64,000 nt of DNA from Synechococcus sp. JA-3-3Ab (lineage in GTDB: Bacteria > Cyanobacteriota > Cyanobacteriia > Thermostichales > Thermostichaceae), in contig NC_007775.1 in the NCBI RefSeq assembly GCF_000013205.1, positions 2,563,001 through 2,627,000 of the forward strand, written 5' to 3'. Shown one piece after another: positions 31,770 through 41,097 of the stretch. Every line of letters begins with the position of its first letter. Position 1 is the stretch's first letter. The notes under the pieces were generated by a model. That model was not told where the DNA came from and did not search any database. It saw nothing but the letters and a program-made list of their open reading frames with translations. The translations under genes and the position numbers were made by a program.

Positions 31770-34696
31770 GCGGCGCCCGCAGGTTCAAGGCTTTTTGCAG
31801 TTGCTGCCGGCGGGGCAGAAGGGAGCCAAACGCGGAAATGGGTCCATCCTTCCAGGCTGCTGACGGAGATCCGGCCCCCCATGTGCTCCACCAGTTGCTT
31901 GACCAGGGACAGCCCCAGGCCGGTGCCGCCGTGCTTCCAGCGATCCGACTGCGGGATGCGGTAGAACTTCTCAAAGATGCGGGGCAGCTCCGCCTCTGGG
32001 ATCTCGCTGCTGTTGCTGCAGACGAAGAGGATCCCTTCTCCTTCCTGGGCCACCCGCAGGTGGATGGATCCCTCGGGGGCGGTGTACTTGATGGCATTGT
32101 GCAGCAGCTCGCGCAAAATGCGGCCCAGAGCCGTGGGATCCGCCTCAAGGGGTGGGATCCCCTCTTCCAGGTGCAGTTGCAGGTTTTGCTGTTTGCTCTG
32201 TGCCAGGGGCTGAGCTGCCGCCACCAGATCCCGCAAATAGCGCGGCAGGAAGATCTCTTCCGGCTGGAGCAGATACTTCTCGGCTGCCAGCCGCTGCATG
32301 TCCAGCAGGTCGTTGATCAGCTCAATTTGTCGGTTACACTCCTTGAGGGCAATGGCGAAATAGTGCTGCTGTTTCTCGGAGTTATTGTGGGCTATTTGCA
32401 ACATTTGCAGGGCCATGCGCACATTGGCCATGGGGGTGCGCAGCTCGTGGGAGACGGTGCTCAAAAAATCGTCCTTGAGCAGGTTGAGCCGCTCCAATTC
32501 CTTCACCTGGGCCTGGGCCGCCTCATACAGACGGGCCTGCCGCAGGGCCAGAGCACACAAGTTGGCCACCTGGTAGGCCAGTTGCCTTTCGGCTTCCGAA
32601 AACTCCTGCTGTCGCTCCACCAGCAACACCCCCAGCCGCTCTTGCTTGTCCCAAAGGGAGCAGGCCAAAAGCTGCACCCAGTGCCCGCCTTTTTCCTTTT
32701 GACAACAGCGGTGGACTTCCCAGGGCTGCTCGAGAAAAGCATGGGAGTGCAGCAGGTGCACCAGCTCAGGGTCGTTGAGATAGACGGGATCCGCCTCCTC
32801 CGGAAACGAGCAAGCCGGGATCCAGCCTGACCCCCCGGCGCCGGTCAAGAGAATGTGGCAGCCGCTTAGGTGGAGGGCTTCGGCCAGGCTCTTGACCACC
32901 TCTTCCAGGATCTCCCCCTCGTTGAGGCTGGCCACCATCTGGCCGCTGAGGGAGCGCAGCACCGCCTCAAAGCACAAAGCCTGCTGCAGCTTAGCGGTGC
33001 GCAGCGCCACTTGCGCTTCCAGCTCGCGGTTGAGGGCTTCTAGCTGCTGTTGGGCCCGCTTTTGCTCGGTGATCTCCCGCCCCACCGCCAGGATCTCCAC
33101 CAATTGGCCTTGGCTGTCGAAAATGCCCTGATCCACCCAGCTCACCCAGCGGGACTGGCCACTTTCGCCGGGGTACTCCCGCTCGCTGCGGTAGAAAGGA
33201 CGTTCAGGCGTAAGAGCCGCAAGAGACTGCAGCACCGCCTCCCGTTCTTGCGGCGGCAGAGAGTCCACCCAGCGCCTGCCTATTGTTTCTTCTGCCGAAC
33301 AACCAAAAAAGCGCAGGTAGGCAGGGTTGACATAGGTAATGCGGCTATCGGGCAAAGAGCGACAGATCAGCTCCGTCTGCTGCTCCACCACAGCGCGGTA
33401 CTGCTGCTGCTGTTGCCAGAGGCGATCCAACAGCGCCTGTTGGCTGGCCGCCGCCTGTTGCCAAGCCTTGGCCAGGGTCTGCACCTCCCAGATGGGGCCG
33501 GGATCCACAGGGGGCCAGGCCGGGATCCCAGTTTGCACAAATTGCTCCGCTATTTGGGTCAGGCGGCGCAGCGGGCGAGAGAGGGCTTCACTGAGGAGGA
33601 TCCCAGCTCCCAGAAAGCCCAGCAGCAGCCCCCCGCCCAAGAGGGCCGCCTGCTGAGTGCTGCGATAGACAGGGGCGAGAAGGATCTCCTCCGGGATCCC
33701 CTGTACGAAATAGAAACTCAGCCCCCCTTCATCCTGAATGGCCGTCACCTGTGCCAGATAACGGATCCTGTCCACCCTAAGGCGCAGCAGATCTTGCGAG
33801 GCCGCCGTCTCCCAGGATCCCACCTGCGCTTGCACAGCCAGCAGCAGCGGGTGGGGGGAGAGCTCCTCCGTGCCGGCCACCACCTGGCCCTCTTCATCCA
33901 GCAACCAGCTCACCCCCGGATACCCCAAGCTGACCTGCAGATCTTCCAGAAAAGCCTGCAGTTGCTGAGCCGAGAGAGCAGCCACCAGGCTGCCGTAAAC
34001 CCCGCCCTCCCCATCCGCCAAGGGCAGCGCCCTCAGGACCAGCCGCTCCGGCCTTTGATGGGGAGACTCGACAAAAAAGTTGCTCACCACCCAGGTACGG
34101 CGGGCCCCTTCCTGTTGCAGGACTGCGGGAAACCAAGACAGCCGCCGCAGATCCACAAAGCCCAATTGCCGCGTCAAGCCGGTGGGATCCCCGCTTTCCG
34201 GATCCCGTTGGCGGCCTTGGACGGATCCCGGCTTCAGGCCCGGCGTGTGGTAAGTCCAGATCGAGCCATCGGCGTGGCGGCGGGCCGTGATAAACCCCCC
34301 CTGCTCAGAGACAAAGCCGACATAGCTCAGCTCGGGAAACTGCTGCAACTGGCGGGCAAAATACGCTTCCAAGACTTCCAGATCGGGAGGCTGAGGAGCG
34401 GCCAGATTGGGCAACAGCCCCCAGCGCACCGCTCCCTCAGTGAGGGCATTGACCTGCAGGGGGGCCTGCAGATACCGGTGTAGGTTCTCCTCGGCTCGGT
34501 GGTTAACCTCACGCTTCAGGTGCTCGGCCAACTGCAGCGCCATCTGCCGCCCGGCTCGCCAGGAGAGGTAGCTCACCCCGCCCGCCCCCCCGGCCACCGC
34601 CAACAGCAGCGGCAACAGCAGCGCCACCTGCAAAGGGATCGACCGAGAAGCCAGGGAGGGCAAGCGCATCCGGGAAGCAATCGAGGAAAATAGCAT
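31766..34696 (-). CDS. Membrane sensor histidine kinase (Cache-like, PAS, GAF)
   Basis: The 976-residue protein has two membrane helices (~25-45 and ~345-365) around a ~300-residue periplasmic sensor of the double-Cache kind ([31 protein letters not shown]). Next come HAMP, a PAS domain ending in [14 protein letters not shown], a GAF domain, HisKA with [11 protein letters not shown] (His750) and a HATPase domain with [18 protein letters not shown]. Its C-terminal third resembles that of the kinase at 10033-13749, so the two are paralogues with different sensors. No partner regulator lies beside it. The ligand is unknown. Confidence 0.93.
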
Positions 34697-34703
34697 GGGA
34701 TCC

Positions 34704-35354
34704 CTAGGCTTGAGGAGGTTCTAGCGCTCGCTGCACAGCGCCGAGGACAACTTCGGCACCCATGGCCAACAGCGCCACCGGGATCGCCCCCACCAGCAGG
34801 ATGGCGGTGTCGTAGAGGGCAAACCCCAGCGTGATAAAGCTGCCCAGCCCGCCCGCCCCGATAAAGGCCGCCAACGTGGCGCTGGCAACCACCTCAATAG
34901 TAGCGGTTTTAACGCCGGCCAAGATTACCGGCAACGCCAAAGGGATCTCCACATAGCGCAGCACCTGGGCAGGGGTCATGCCCATGCCCAAGGCGGCTTC
35001 GCGTAGGGCCGGATCCAGGCTGCGGAAGGCCACGTCGGTGCTGATTAAAATGGGGGGCAAGGCCAAGATCGTCAGGGCAATGGCCGCCGAGCGGAAGCCA
35101 AGGCCAAAGTAGGGAATGGCCAAAAACAAAATCGCCAAGCTGGGGATCACCCGCAAGCTGCTAAAAGCATTGATCACCACCAGAGAAACCACCTGCGAGC
35201 GGGAGCTGCCAAAACCCAGCGGCAGACCCACCAGCAACGCGATCCCCAGCGGCACCGCCACCAGTTGCAGGTGTTGGAGGAAAGCTTGAAGTAGCAGGTC
35301 GCTGTTGCTTTGAGCATAGTCCAAGGAGCGGGCCAGGAGGCTCATCGAGAGCAT
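34704..35354 (-). CDS. ABC transporter permease, glycine betaine/choline (OpuBB/ProW) type
   Basis: The ATG at 35354 gives 216 residues with about six membrane helices and the EAA-like loop EAALGMGMTPAQVLRYVEIPLALP that docks on the ATPase. SSLRVIPSLAILFLAIPYFG and ASATLAAFIGAGGLGSFI are typical of osmoprotectant uptake permeases. No ATPase or binding protein follows; the kinase gene is 8 bases downstream instead. The IS607-type element lies right at its 5' side, so the permease may have been split from the rest of its operon. Confidence 0.88.
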   Translation of the reverse strand: MLSMSLLARSLDYAQSNSDLLLQAFLQHLQLVAVPLGIALLVGLPLGFGSSRSQVVSLVVINAFSSLRVIPSLAILFLAIPYFGLGFRSAAIALTILALPPILISTDVAFRSLDPALREAALGMGMTPAQVLRYVEIPLALPVILAGVKTATIEVVASATLAAFIGAGGLGSFITLGFALYDTAILLVGAIPVALLAMGAEVVLGAVQRALEPPQA

Positions 35355-35423
35355 GACTTTAGTCAATGATATGCTGGACTATACTGAAAATAATGTACAA
35401 TATGTTCAGTATGGCTGCTTGGT

Positions 35424-36041
35424 ATGGCTAGGTATGTAAAACCGAGAGAAGCGGCGGATTATTTTGGGGTGTGTCTCCACACCTTGAGGCGATGGGAACA
35501 GAAAGGCTGGATCAAAGCAATACGTACTCCATCTGGTAGGGCAAGAAGGTATGACCTCGACAGCTACATTGGCCTCCGGCCCGCTGACGCGAACAGAACG
35601 CCAAAGAAAGCCAAACGAGTCGTTTTGTACGCCCGAGTCAGCAGTCGAGGGCAGAAACCAGACTTGGAGAGACAGATTGCAAGACTGGTTAACCTCTATC
35701 CTGGAGCCGAAGTGGTCGGAGAGATTGGCGGCGGTCTCAACTTCAAAAGACCAAAGTTCCTTGCCTTATTGGAACGAGTTCGTGCAGGAGATATCGGAAC
35801 AATTGTGGTCGCTCACCGGGATCGACTCTGCCGGTTTGGATTTGAGTTCGTTGAGTGGTACTGCCGTCAATACGGATGCGAAATCTTGGTTCTCGATGAC
35901 GATCACCTCTCTCCCCAGCAGGAACTGGTTGAGGATATCCTCACCATCCTGCACTGCTTCAGCAGTCGGCTCTACGGACTCAGGAAATATCGGGCTGCAA
36001 TCGAGAAAGATACGGATTTATCCGGAGCCAGCGCTGGCTAA
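35424..36041 (+). CDS. tnpA: IS607-type serine recombinase TnpA
   Basis: The 205-residue protein starts with an excisionase/MerR-like HTH (PREAADYFGVCLHTLRRWEQ) and continues into a serine resolvase domain with the catalytic YARVSSRGQKPDLERQ, AHRDRLCRFGFEFVEWYC and SRLYGLRKYRAAIE. The Ser in RVSS is the nucleophile that cuts and rejoins DNA. It looks intact. tnpB begins before its stop in another frame, so expression is probably coupled. Confidence 0.93.
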   Translation: MARYVKPREAADYFGVCLHTLRRWEQKGWIKAIRTPSGRARRYDLDSYIGLRPADANRTPKKAKRVVLYARVSSRGQKPDLERQIARLVNLYPGAEVVGEIGGGLNFKRPKFLALLERVRAGDIGTIVVAHRDRLCRFGFEFVEWYCRQYGCEILVLDDDHLSPQQELVEDILTILHCFSSRLYGLRKYRAAIEKDTDLSGASAG

Positions 36042-37176
36042 AGTTTGGAAGCGGTGGCAAGCGGCGTGCCGGTACTGCTACAACCAAGCGATTGCCTATC
36101 AGCGTCAGCATGGTGCTCCAAAAACGGCCAGAAAGCTGCGGGACATCATCCTGCACTCCGACCTGCCCGGGTGGGTGAAGGACGCCCCTTGCCACATCAA
36201 GCAGAACGCGGTCGTCGAGGCGTGGTTGGCGTTTCGCCGAAGCAAAGACGCGAGGTTTCGCAGTGTGCGGGACAGGTCGCATACGCTGCAATTCAACGCC
36301 GGCAACTTTCGCAATGGGACGTGGTATCCGAAACTCACCCGAGGTTTGGCGTTCCGCGCATCCGAGGAGATGCCCAGAGAATGGGCACGTGGAACTGAGC
36401 TAATGCGGGTGAAAGACAGATGGTATGCCATCTTTCCTGAGCCCGTGAACGAGCAGTGTTCGTTAGCAAAGGGGGTGATCGCACTTGATCCTGGAGTAAG
36501 AAGCTTCCTTACAGGGTTTGATGGGGCGGGCTTTGTAGATATCGCCAAGGGGGACTTTGGCAGGATCGTTCGGCTGTGCTACCACCTAGACGATCTGCAA
36601 TCTAGGCTGAGTAAAGCACCGCGACCCAAGCGTAGGCGAATGCGGCAAGCGGCGTTTCGTCTGCGGGAGAGAATCAGGAACTTGGTGGACGAGTGCCATC
36701 GCAAGGTAGCGGCGTTCCTAACGGATAACTACCGATTGATATTCCTCCCCACTTTCGAGTCAGCCAAGATGGTTGCCAAGGCAGGGAGGAAGTTTGGTAG
36801 CAAGACAGCAAGGGCGATGCTCACCTGGGCGCACTACCGGTTCAAGCAGCTCCTGAAGTTTCAAGCCAAGAAGAAAAACGTGGTTGTCGTGGAAGTATCG
36901 GAAGCGTACACCAGCAAAACCTGTACCAAGTGCGGGCACATCCACACCAAGTTGGGTGGCGCAAAGGTGTTTCGATGCCCAAAGTGCAACCATAGGCTAC
37001 CACGAGATTGGCAAGGCGCTCTGGGTGTTATGCTCAGGGCTTTGCGGGATACCGCCTTTCTGTTTGGACTCCGTCCGAGTAGCGCGGTCGCGTCAGCGTC
37101 GCGTAGTGACAACGGAAACGGACAGAATGCTATCGCTTCACCGCTGAGCAGTAATGCTCAGCAGTGTTCAGCGTAA
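35980..37176 (+). CDS. tnpB: TnpB, RNA-guided nuclease-type accessory protein of the IS607 element
   Basis: The protein is open from well upstream, but the TnpB homology starts about 35980 (RKIRIYPEPALAKVWKRWQA), overlapping the end of tnpA, with no obvious ATG there. RuvC-I is ALDPGVRSFLTG, RuvC-II is LPTFESAKM, the zinc finger is CTKCG...CPKC, and RuvC-III keeps Asp in LPRDWQGALGVML. TnpB proteins are ancestors of Cas12 and use an RNA from the element's 3' end to cut DNA at vacated sites. All acidic residues are present, so it may be active. The start is uncertain. Confidence 0.88.
   Translation, partial: SGNIGLQSRKIRIYPEPALAKVWKRWQAACRYCYNQAIAYQRQHGAPKTARKLRDIILHSDLPGWVKDAPCHIKQNAVVEAWLAFRRSKDARFRSVRDRSHTLQFNAGNFRNGTWYPKLTRGLAFRASEEMPREWARGTELMRVKDRWYAIFPEPVNEQCSLAKGVIALDPGVRSFLTGFDGAGFVDIAKGDFGRIVRLCYHLDDLQSRLSKAPRPKRRRMRQAAFRLRERIRNLVDECHRKVAAFLTDNYRLIFLPTFESAKMVAKAGRKFGSKTARAMLTWAHYRFKQLLKFQAKKKNVVVVEVSEAYTSKTCTKCGHIHTKLGGAKVFRCPKCNHRLPRDWQGALGVMLRALRDTAFLFGLRPSSAVASASRSDNGNGQNAIASPLSSNAQQCSA
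37143..37162 (+). ncRNA. Perfect hairpin at the tnpB 3' end, candidate omega RNA terminal stem
   Basis: GCTGAGCA, a GTAA loop and TGCTCAGC form a perfect 8-base-pair stem with a tetraloop, placed within the last codons of tnpB. In known TnpB systems the guide RNA overlaps the 3' end of the gene and runs past the element boundary. Position and form fit, but expression is not shown by sequence alone. Confidence 0.4.
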
Positions 37177-37180
37177 ATGT

Positions 37181-37433
37181 ATCAGTTTGCAGCTAGGAAA
37201 CCCCAAAAATCCTCAGCAAGACTCCGGCACGGACGGAAAACTGCGCTCCCAGCCATAGCGGTCTGGAAGAGCCTCCCCAGCACCTCAAGGTGCCAACTGC
37301 GCGATAACAACAGAACCGCAAAATCTAAGATTGAGAACCCCAATCCCTGCCACCGTGCTTTCTGCTCTCTCCGCAAAAGAGGCGGCAGCCAAGGGATCCT
37401 AAAATAGGGGAAAAGCTCTCTCCCGGCTCCACC
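37181..37433. other. Non-coding stretch between the IS607 element and a methyltransferase gene
   Basis: About 250 bases hold no supported gene. The part CACCTCAAGGTGCC gives a small hairpin. CTAAAATAGGGG about 35 bases before the methyltransferase start could be a -10-like box. I see no tRNA or known RNA family here. Confidence 0.3.
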
Positions 37434-37940
37434 GTGGCACCTCGTGGTTTCAAACCCATTCAGAACCGCTCCGGTAGGGAGAGCCTGGCTCCCTACGTGC
37501 GCACCTTGCCCCTGGTGATCGACGCCATGCTGGATCTGGCGCAGGTGCGGGGCGACGATCTCCTCTACGACTTGGGCTGTGGGGATGGCCGCATTCCTAT
37601 CCGGGCAGCCCAGCGCTGCGGCACGCGGGGCCTGGGGGTGGATATCGACCCAGAGCGCATCCTAGAGGCACAGCAGGCGGCCCAAGCCGCTCAGGTTCAG
37701 GATCGGGTCAGTTTTCGGCAGCAGGACTTGCTCACCCTGGATCTCTCGCCAGCGACGGTGGTGACCTGTTATTTGCTGCCCCGCTCCCACCTGCTGATTC
37801 GAGACAAGCTGCGCAGCGAGCTCCGGCCTGGCGCCCGCCTGGTCACCCACACTTTCGATATGGGGGATTGGCCGCCCACCGCCACCACCACCGTGTCAGA
37901 TGTTATCAACACCTACACCATCTATCTCTGGCGGATTTAG
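37434..37940 (+). CDS. Class I SAM-dependent methyltransferase
   Basis: From a GTG at 37434 the protein has 168 residues. LLYDLGCGDGRIPIRAA is the SAM-binding motif I, GVDIDPERI is motif II, and VVTCYLLPRSHLLIRDKL follows. It is a small single-domain enzyme. The VPYV-like N-terminus and LLP motif resemble a family annotated as protein-lysine or generic methyltransferases, but I cannot name the substrate. Its end overlaps or abuts the histidine kinase gene downstream. Confidence 0.85.
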   Translation: MAPRGFKPIQNRSGRESLAPYVRTLPLVIDAMLDLAQVRGDDLLYDLGCGDGRIPIRAAQRCGTRGLGVDIDPERILEAQQAAQAAQVQDRVSFRQQDLLTLDLSPATVVTCYLLPRSHLLIRDKLRSELRPGARLVTHTFDMGDWPPTATTTVSDVINTYTIYLWRI

Positions 37941-37962
37941 CCCCCACTTTTTGCCAGCCCTC

Positions 37963-39072
37963 TTGACTTGCCTGTTCGCTCCTGGCCTAATTCAACTCAG
38001 CCCTCTCTCCCGTTCCCCCTTGAGACGCCGTCTACTTGAGTTCTGGCGCCGCCGCTTCCCCCACAGCCTGCGCACTCAGGTGGCGCTGGTGATTGCCAGC
38101 CTTTCCTTTGTCCCCAACTTGGTTTTCATCCTGTCGGTGCAGTGGATCCTCCCCGGCACAGAGCTCAGCCCCGAGGGATCTGTCCTGCTGCTGCTGTGGA
38201 TCCCTTTGCTAGCAGGGCTATCGGCAGTGGTGGGCTATGTCCTGTCTTCCCTAATCTTGCGGCCCCTCACCTTGCTGGCCCGCGAGCTGGGCCATCTGGA
38301 AACCTTAATTAGCCAGCCGGCCCGTTGGAATTTGCTGCTCCGCCCCGGGGATCCCCAAGAGGCTTTGATCCTGCGCCAGGCCTTTGCCCATCTGCTGCGC
38401 CAGATCCAGATTGACCAATTGCGGCGGGAAGCCTTTACCGCCACCTTGGTGCATGACCTGAAAACCCCTCTCATTGCCTTTGGGCATTTGCTAAGTGCCC
38501 TCAAGCAGGAGCAGCAGTTGCAGCCGGAAGAGCGGCTTGCCCTGCTGGATCGCATCTTGCAGGAGAACCAACGCAATCTGTCCCTGGTGCAGCGGATGGT
38601 GGAGGCCCACCGCCTAGAGCGGGGCGAGATCGAGCTACATCCTCGTCTTTGCGATCTGGGATCCCTGGCCCGACGGGTGGCCGAACGCATGGGATCCCTG
38701 GCCCGAGAACGGGGGATCGACCTGCGAGTGGAGGGAGAAGGGTGGGCCAATGCCGATGAGGCCGAGCTGGAACGGGCGCTGGTGAACCTGGTGGACAATG
38801 CCTTGCGCTACGCCCGCCAGGTGGTGGTGCTGACCATCAGCCCTCGCCAGATCCAGGTGCGGGATGACGGGCCCGGCCTGCCGGCTCCCCTGGAAGAGCT
38901 GGCCCAGCCCTACATCGCCCAACCCATTCACATCGCCGGCCAGCACTACCCGACCGGCTCAGGAGGTCTGGGGCTGTACATCGCCAAACGTATCCTGCAA
39001 GCCCACGGAGGAGACTTGTGTTTGGTGGAGACGGGATCCCAGGGCACGACCCTAGCGCTGGTGCTGCCCTGA
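37963..39072 (+). CDS. Membrane histidine kinase with short sensor region
   Basis: The frame is open from 37900; I use the in-frame TTG at 37963 as a provisional start (369 residues). There are two membrane helices (around LVIASLSFVPNLVFILSV and LLLLWIPLLAGLSAVVGYVL), a short HAMP-like linker, HisKA with LVHDLKTPLIAFG and a HATPase domain with NALRYA, DDGPGL and GGLGLYIAKRI. The HDLKTP H-box is the type found in cyanobacterial kinases of the NblS/Hik family fringe. A response-regulator-like gene is convergent just downstream. Confidence 0.87.
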   Translation: MTCLFAPGLIQLSPLSRSPLRRRLLEFWRRRFPHSLRTQVALVIASLSFVPNLVFILSVQWILPGTELSPEGSVLLLLWIPLLAGLSAVVGYVLSSLILRPLTLLARELGHLETLISQPARWNLLLRPGDPQEALILRQAFAHLLRQIQIDQLRREAFTATLVHDLKTPLIAFGHLLSALKQEQQLQPEERLALLDRILQENQRNLSLVQRMVEAHRLERGEIELHPRLCDLGSLARRVAERMGSLARERGIDLRVEGEGWANADEAELERALVNLVDNALRYARQVVVLTISPRQIQVRDDGPGLPAPLEELAQPYIAQPIHIAGQHYPTGSGGLGLYIAKRILQAHGGDLCLVETGSQGTTLALVLP

Positions 39073-39149
39073 TCCCCAACCCCGCCAGGGGAGAAAAGCG
39101 CCCAAGGGATCCCCTCTGCTTCGCGTTAGTGGTGTGGAGCGCTTGCAGC

Positions 39150-39704
39150 TCACTCGACAGGGCGGCCCCGATACATCAATCGATACTTTGCCGGCGGGAG
39201 CGCAGCCGTTTGCTCTTGGCGTTCTTCTGTTGCAACGGACGGGGAAGGAGGGGGGCTGTCTTTTTCAGACCACAAACCCAGCTGCTCGAGAACCGCGTGA
39301 AGAGCTTCCGTGTCGATGGGAAAAGACCACCTGGCTGCCTTGTAAATTTGCTCGAGGGAGTGGAGAATGTCGTCGGCTTCGGCCAAACCGGGGATCACCT
39401 CGGCTGCCCCCTGGTAAATGGCCCAGCGCCGCTCTGCCGGCTCGATGGGGCGACGAGGGTAATGAGTGAGAATCACAGGGATATCCGGAAGCCGGCTCCG
39501 ACACTCTCGACAAAAGGCATAGGGGTTAAACAGCCCCGTCGTCATATCCACCACCATCAGATCCGGAGAATGAGTTGCCGCCACCTCCACCAGATCTGCC
39601 TGAGGAGAAACCAGCACCACTGTATGGCGCTGAGACTCCAGCACCAGCTTCCAGAGCTGGGCTTGCAAAAGCTGACCCTGAGCCACCAGAACGGTCTTGG
39701 TCAC
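39150..39704 (-). CDS. Response-regulator receiver-like protein
   Basis: I choose the GTG at 39704 (TKTVLVAQGQLLQAQLWKLVL); longer starts exist to 39755. The ~184-residue protein has a CheY-like fold: DLMVVDMTTG carries the phospho-acceptor Asp, VILTHYP the conserved Thr strand, and QGAAEVIPGL the loop before the last helix, where the usual Lys is not evident. An ~50-residue polar tail follows. It is convergent with the kinase at 37963-39072 and may be its partner. There is no DNA-binding domain. Confidence 0.75.
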   Translation of the reverse strand: MTKTVLVAQGQLLQAQLWKLVLESQRHTVVLVSPQADLVEVAATHSPDLMVVDMTTGLFNPYAFCRECRSRLPDIPVILTHYPRRPIEPAERRWAIYQGAAEVIPGLAEADDILHSLEQIYKAARWSFPIDTEALHAVLEQLGLWSEKDSPPPSPSVATEERQEQTAALPPAKYRLMYRGRPVE

Positions 39705-39739
39705 GGTGAGCAGAGAAACGACTTGCCTTAGTTCACAAC

Positions 39740-39993
39740 TTTGCCTACGGCGCAAGGTAGCATTTCCAATAGAGAAGAAACAGTAACTAGCTATACCGGT
39801 AGTGCTGGGCTGACCCAGCCGCTTGGATACGTAAACTACCCGACTCCGACCGCCCCCCCTTCCCCCCCAACCCCCCGTATATGGGGGCAGGGGGGCGGGG
39901 GGATTGAGGGGGTACAGTGCGGGGCTCCTGCAGTTTCTAGCTGAAACTCCACCGATCTGCGACAGGTTTTTGGGTACAGCTTGCCCGGCGGCC
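39740..39993. repeat. Intergenic region holding a G/C mini-palindrome element
   Basis: The stretch contains, at 39852-39896, GCCCCCC...CCCCCCGTATATGGGGG...CAGGGGGGC, the same compound palindrome found inserted in the tnpB copy at 47340-47379, with GTATAT in place of GTATAC. More G runs follow to ~39915. Otherwise I see no gene or clear promoter in these ~250 bases. Confidence 0.75.
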
Positions 39994-40335
39994 TCAGCAC
40001 TTGCCTTGCTCGGTCAAACCACCCTCAGCTTCCTCTTCGGTTTCGGAGGCCAGCTCGGCCTGCAAGGCCTGCCACTCCTCCGGGGAGAGGGAGTGAAGTT
40101 TTTCTTGGATTTGCTGCCTCTCGAAAGTGGCCCACTGGGCCTTCAGAGTCATTTCCCTGCTCAACACCCGCTTCAGGTAGCCCACCGTCCAGCCCAGGCA
40201 TCCCAGCAGAAACACCACACTCGACACCTGCTGCGCCGCGCCCGTATCTAAGCCGGCCCAAAGCAGCAGCCCGTAGAGAAGTCCTCCCCCCAAGAGCAGG
40301 GCTAGGCCAATGCCGAGAACATCCCGTCTGCGCAT
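39994..40335 (-). CDS. DUF3007 family cyanobacterial membrane protein
   Basis: The 113-residue protein begins MRRRDVLGIGLALLLGGGLL and has two membrane helices, followed by a charged cytosolic helix (YLKRVLSREMTLKAQWATFE) and a Glu-rich tail. This is the DUF3007 pattern found next to ndhL in many cyanobacteria and related to a plastid protein. The role is unknown; the constant neighbourhood suggests a link to NDH-1 or thylakoid function. It lies 27 bases after ndhL, probably in one operon. Confidence 0.85.
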   Translation of the reverse strand: MRRRDVLGIGLALLLGGGLLYGLLLWAGLDTGAAQQVSSVVFLLGCLGWTVGYLKRVLSREMTLKAQWATFERQQIQEKLHSLSPEEWQALQAELASETEEEAEGGLTEQGKC

Positions 40336-40362
40336 GGCTGGTAGGTTGCAGAAGGGCGAGCT

Positions 40363-40584
40363 CTAGAGCGAACGCGGCTTGGGCCGAAACGTCATGAAGG
40401 GAGCCACGAGCACCATACCGGGGAAGAAAAACAAAACTAGGAAAAACATCAACACCTTTTCCCAGGCACCGCTGTAGTTCCAGCGCTTGTCCACGTACAC
40501 CAAAAACAAGAACGGCAGCACCAGCAGGTAGAGAACTGCTAGCGCAGCATAGGTCAAGCCAATGAGTGTCGAGGTAGAGAGCAT
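40363..40584 (-). CDS. ndhL: NAD(P)H-quinone oxidoreductase subunit L (NdhL)
   Basis: The 73-residue protein has two membrane helices and the conserved YVDKRWNYSGAWEKVLMFFL and FFPGMVLVAPFMTFRPKPR segments of NdhL. This small membrane subunit stabilises photosynthetic NDH-1, which runs cyclic electron flow and feeds CO2 uptake complexes. Length matches. It is followed by the DUF3007 gene, as in other cyanobacteria, and preceded by the NIL/ferredoxin gene on the same strand. Confidence 0.93.
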   Translation of the reverse strand: MLSTSTLIGLTYAALAVLYLLVLPFLFLVYVDKRWNYSGAWEKVLMFFLVLFFFPGMVLVAPFMTFRPKPRSL

Positions 40585-40692
40585 ATCCAGTTGCCTCGAA
40601 TTAACCTGGGCAAATCCAGTCCAATCGGGGTCATATTACAGCATTGTAATAGTGAATGAACTTGTCGGCTTAGCCGGCTCTTCGCCTCATCG

Positions 40693-41097
40693 CTATAAAC
40701 TCGTGCTGATGGCCCCGACAGGGCAGGTGGGGATGCATTGTTCGCACATAACACAGCGATTACGCAGAAACTCCAGTTTCCAGTCGGGAGCGGAAATCTT
40801 CAGTGCCTCGGTGGGGCAAACGCCCGTACACAAGCCGCAATCCACGCACAAATCTGGGTCGATCTGAATTTCTTTAGCCCGCTCGGCCACCTCAATGCCC
40901 AAAGACTGCACCCACTCCAGCCCCGCCTCCACCTGGTCGATATCTCCCGAGAGCTCCACCACCAGGGTGCCCACTTCGTTAGGGGTTACTCTGGCACGGA
41001 CGATGTTGGCGGCTACATCGAAGTCTTTCGCCAGACGATAGGTGAGGGGCACATTCACCAAGTGGCGAGGAAAAATCAGGGTCACTCGTTTGCGCAC
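40693..41097 (-). CDS. NIL domain plus two-[4Fe-4S] ferredoxin protein
   Basis: A GTG at 41097 (RKRVTLIFPRHLVNVPLTYR) gives 134 residues. The first ~75 form the NIL domain that in MetN-type transporters binds methionine. The C-terminal part has two ferredoxin motifs, CVDCGLCTGVCP and CVMCEQCIPTCP. Such fusions occur widely in cyanobacteria and are suspected of acting in sulfur-amino-acid linked electron transfer. An IS200/IS605 element ends 68 bases upstream at 41165, so the native promoter may have been replaced; the open frame before the GTG comes from that element. Confidence 0.88.
   Translation of the reverse strand: MRKRVTLIFPRHLVNVPLTYRLAKDFDVAANIVRARVTPNEVGTLVVELSGDIDQVEAGLEWVQSLGIEVAERAKEIQIDPDLCVDCGLCTGVCPTEALKISAPDWKLEFLRNRCVMCEQCIPTCPVGAISTSL

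Larger units (their letters stand above)
35370..37180 (+). mobile_element. IS607-type element (serine recombinase tnpA + tnpB)
   Basis: It carries a small serine recombinase with an N-terminal MerR-like HTH, followed by an overlapping tnpB, the standard IS607 layout. Elements of this family have no terminal inverted repeats, so the edges given are approximate. An inverted repeat TACTGAA (35382-35388)...TTCAGTA (35405-35411) lies just before tnpA and may be its operator or end site. The right side ends in a hairpin at 37143-37162. It sits directly upstream of the ABC permease gene. Confidence 0.85.

Noticed and set aside
33050-34483. Plus-strand frame of 477 codons opposite the sensor kinase
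   Set aside because: No conserved motif; the minus-strand kinase with HisKA and HATPase motifs explains the region fully.
39840-39915. G-quadruplex-forming regulatory region
   Set aside because: The G and C runs are better explained as one of the mini-palindrome elements with identical arms elsewhere in the window.
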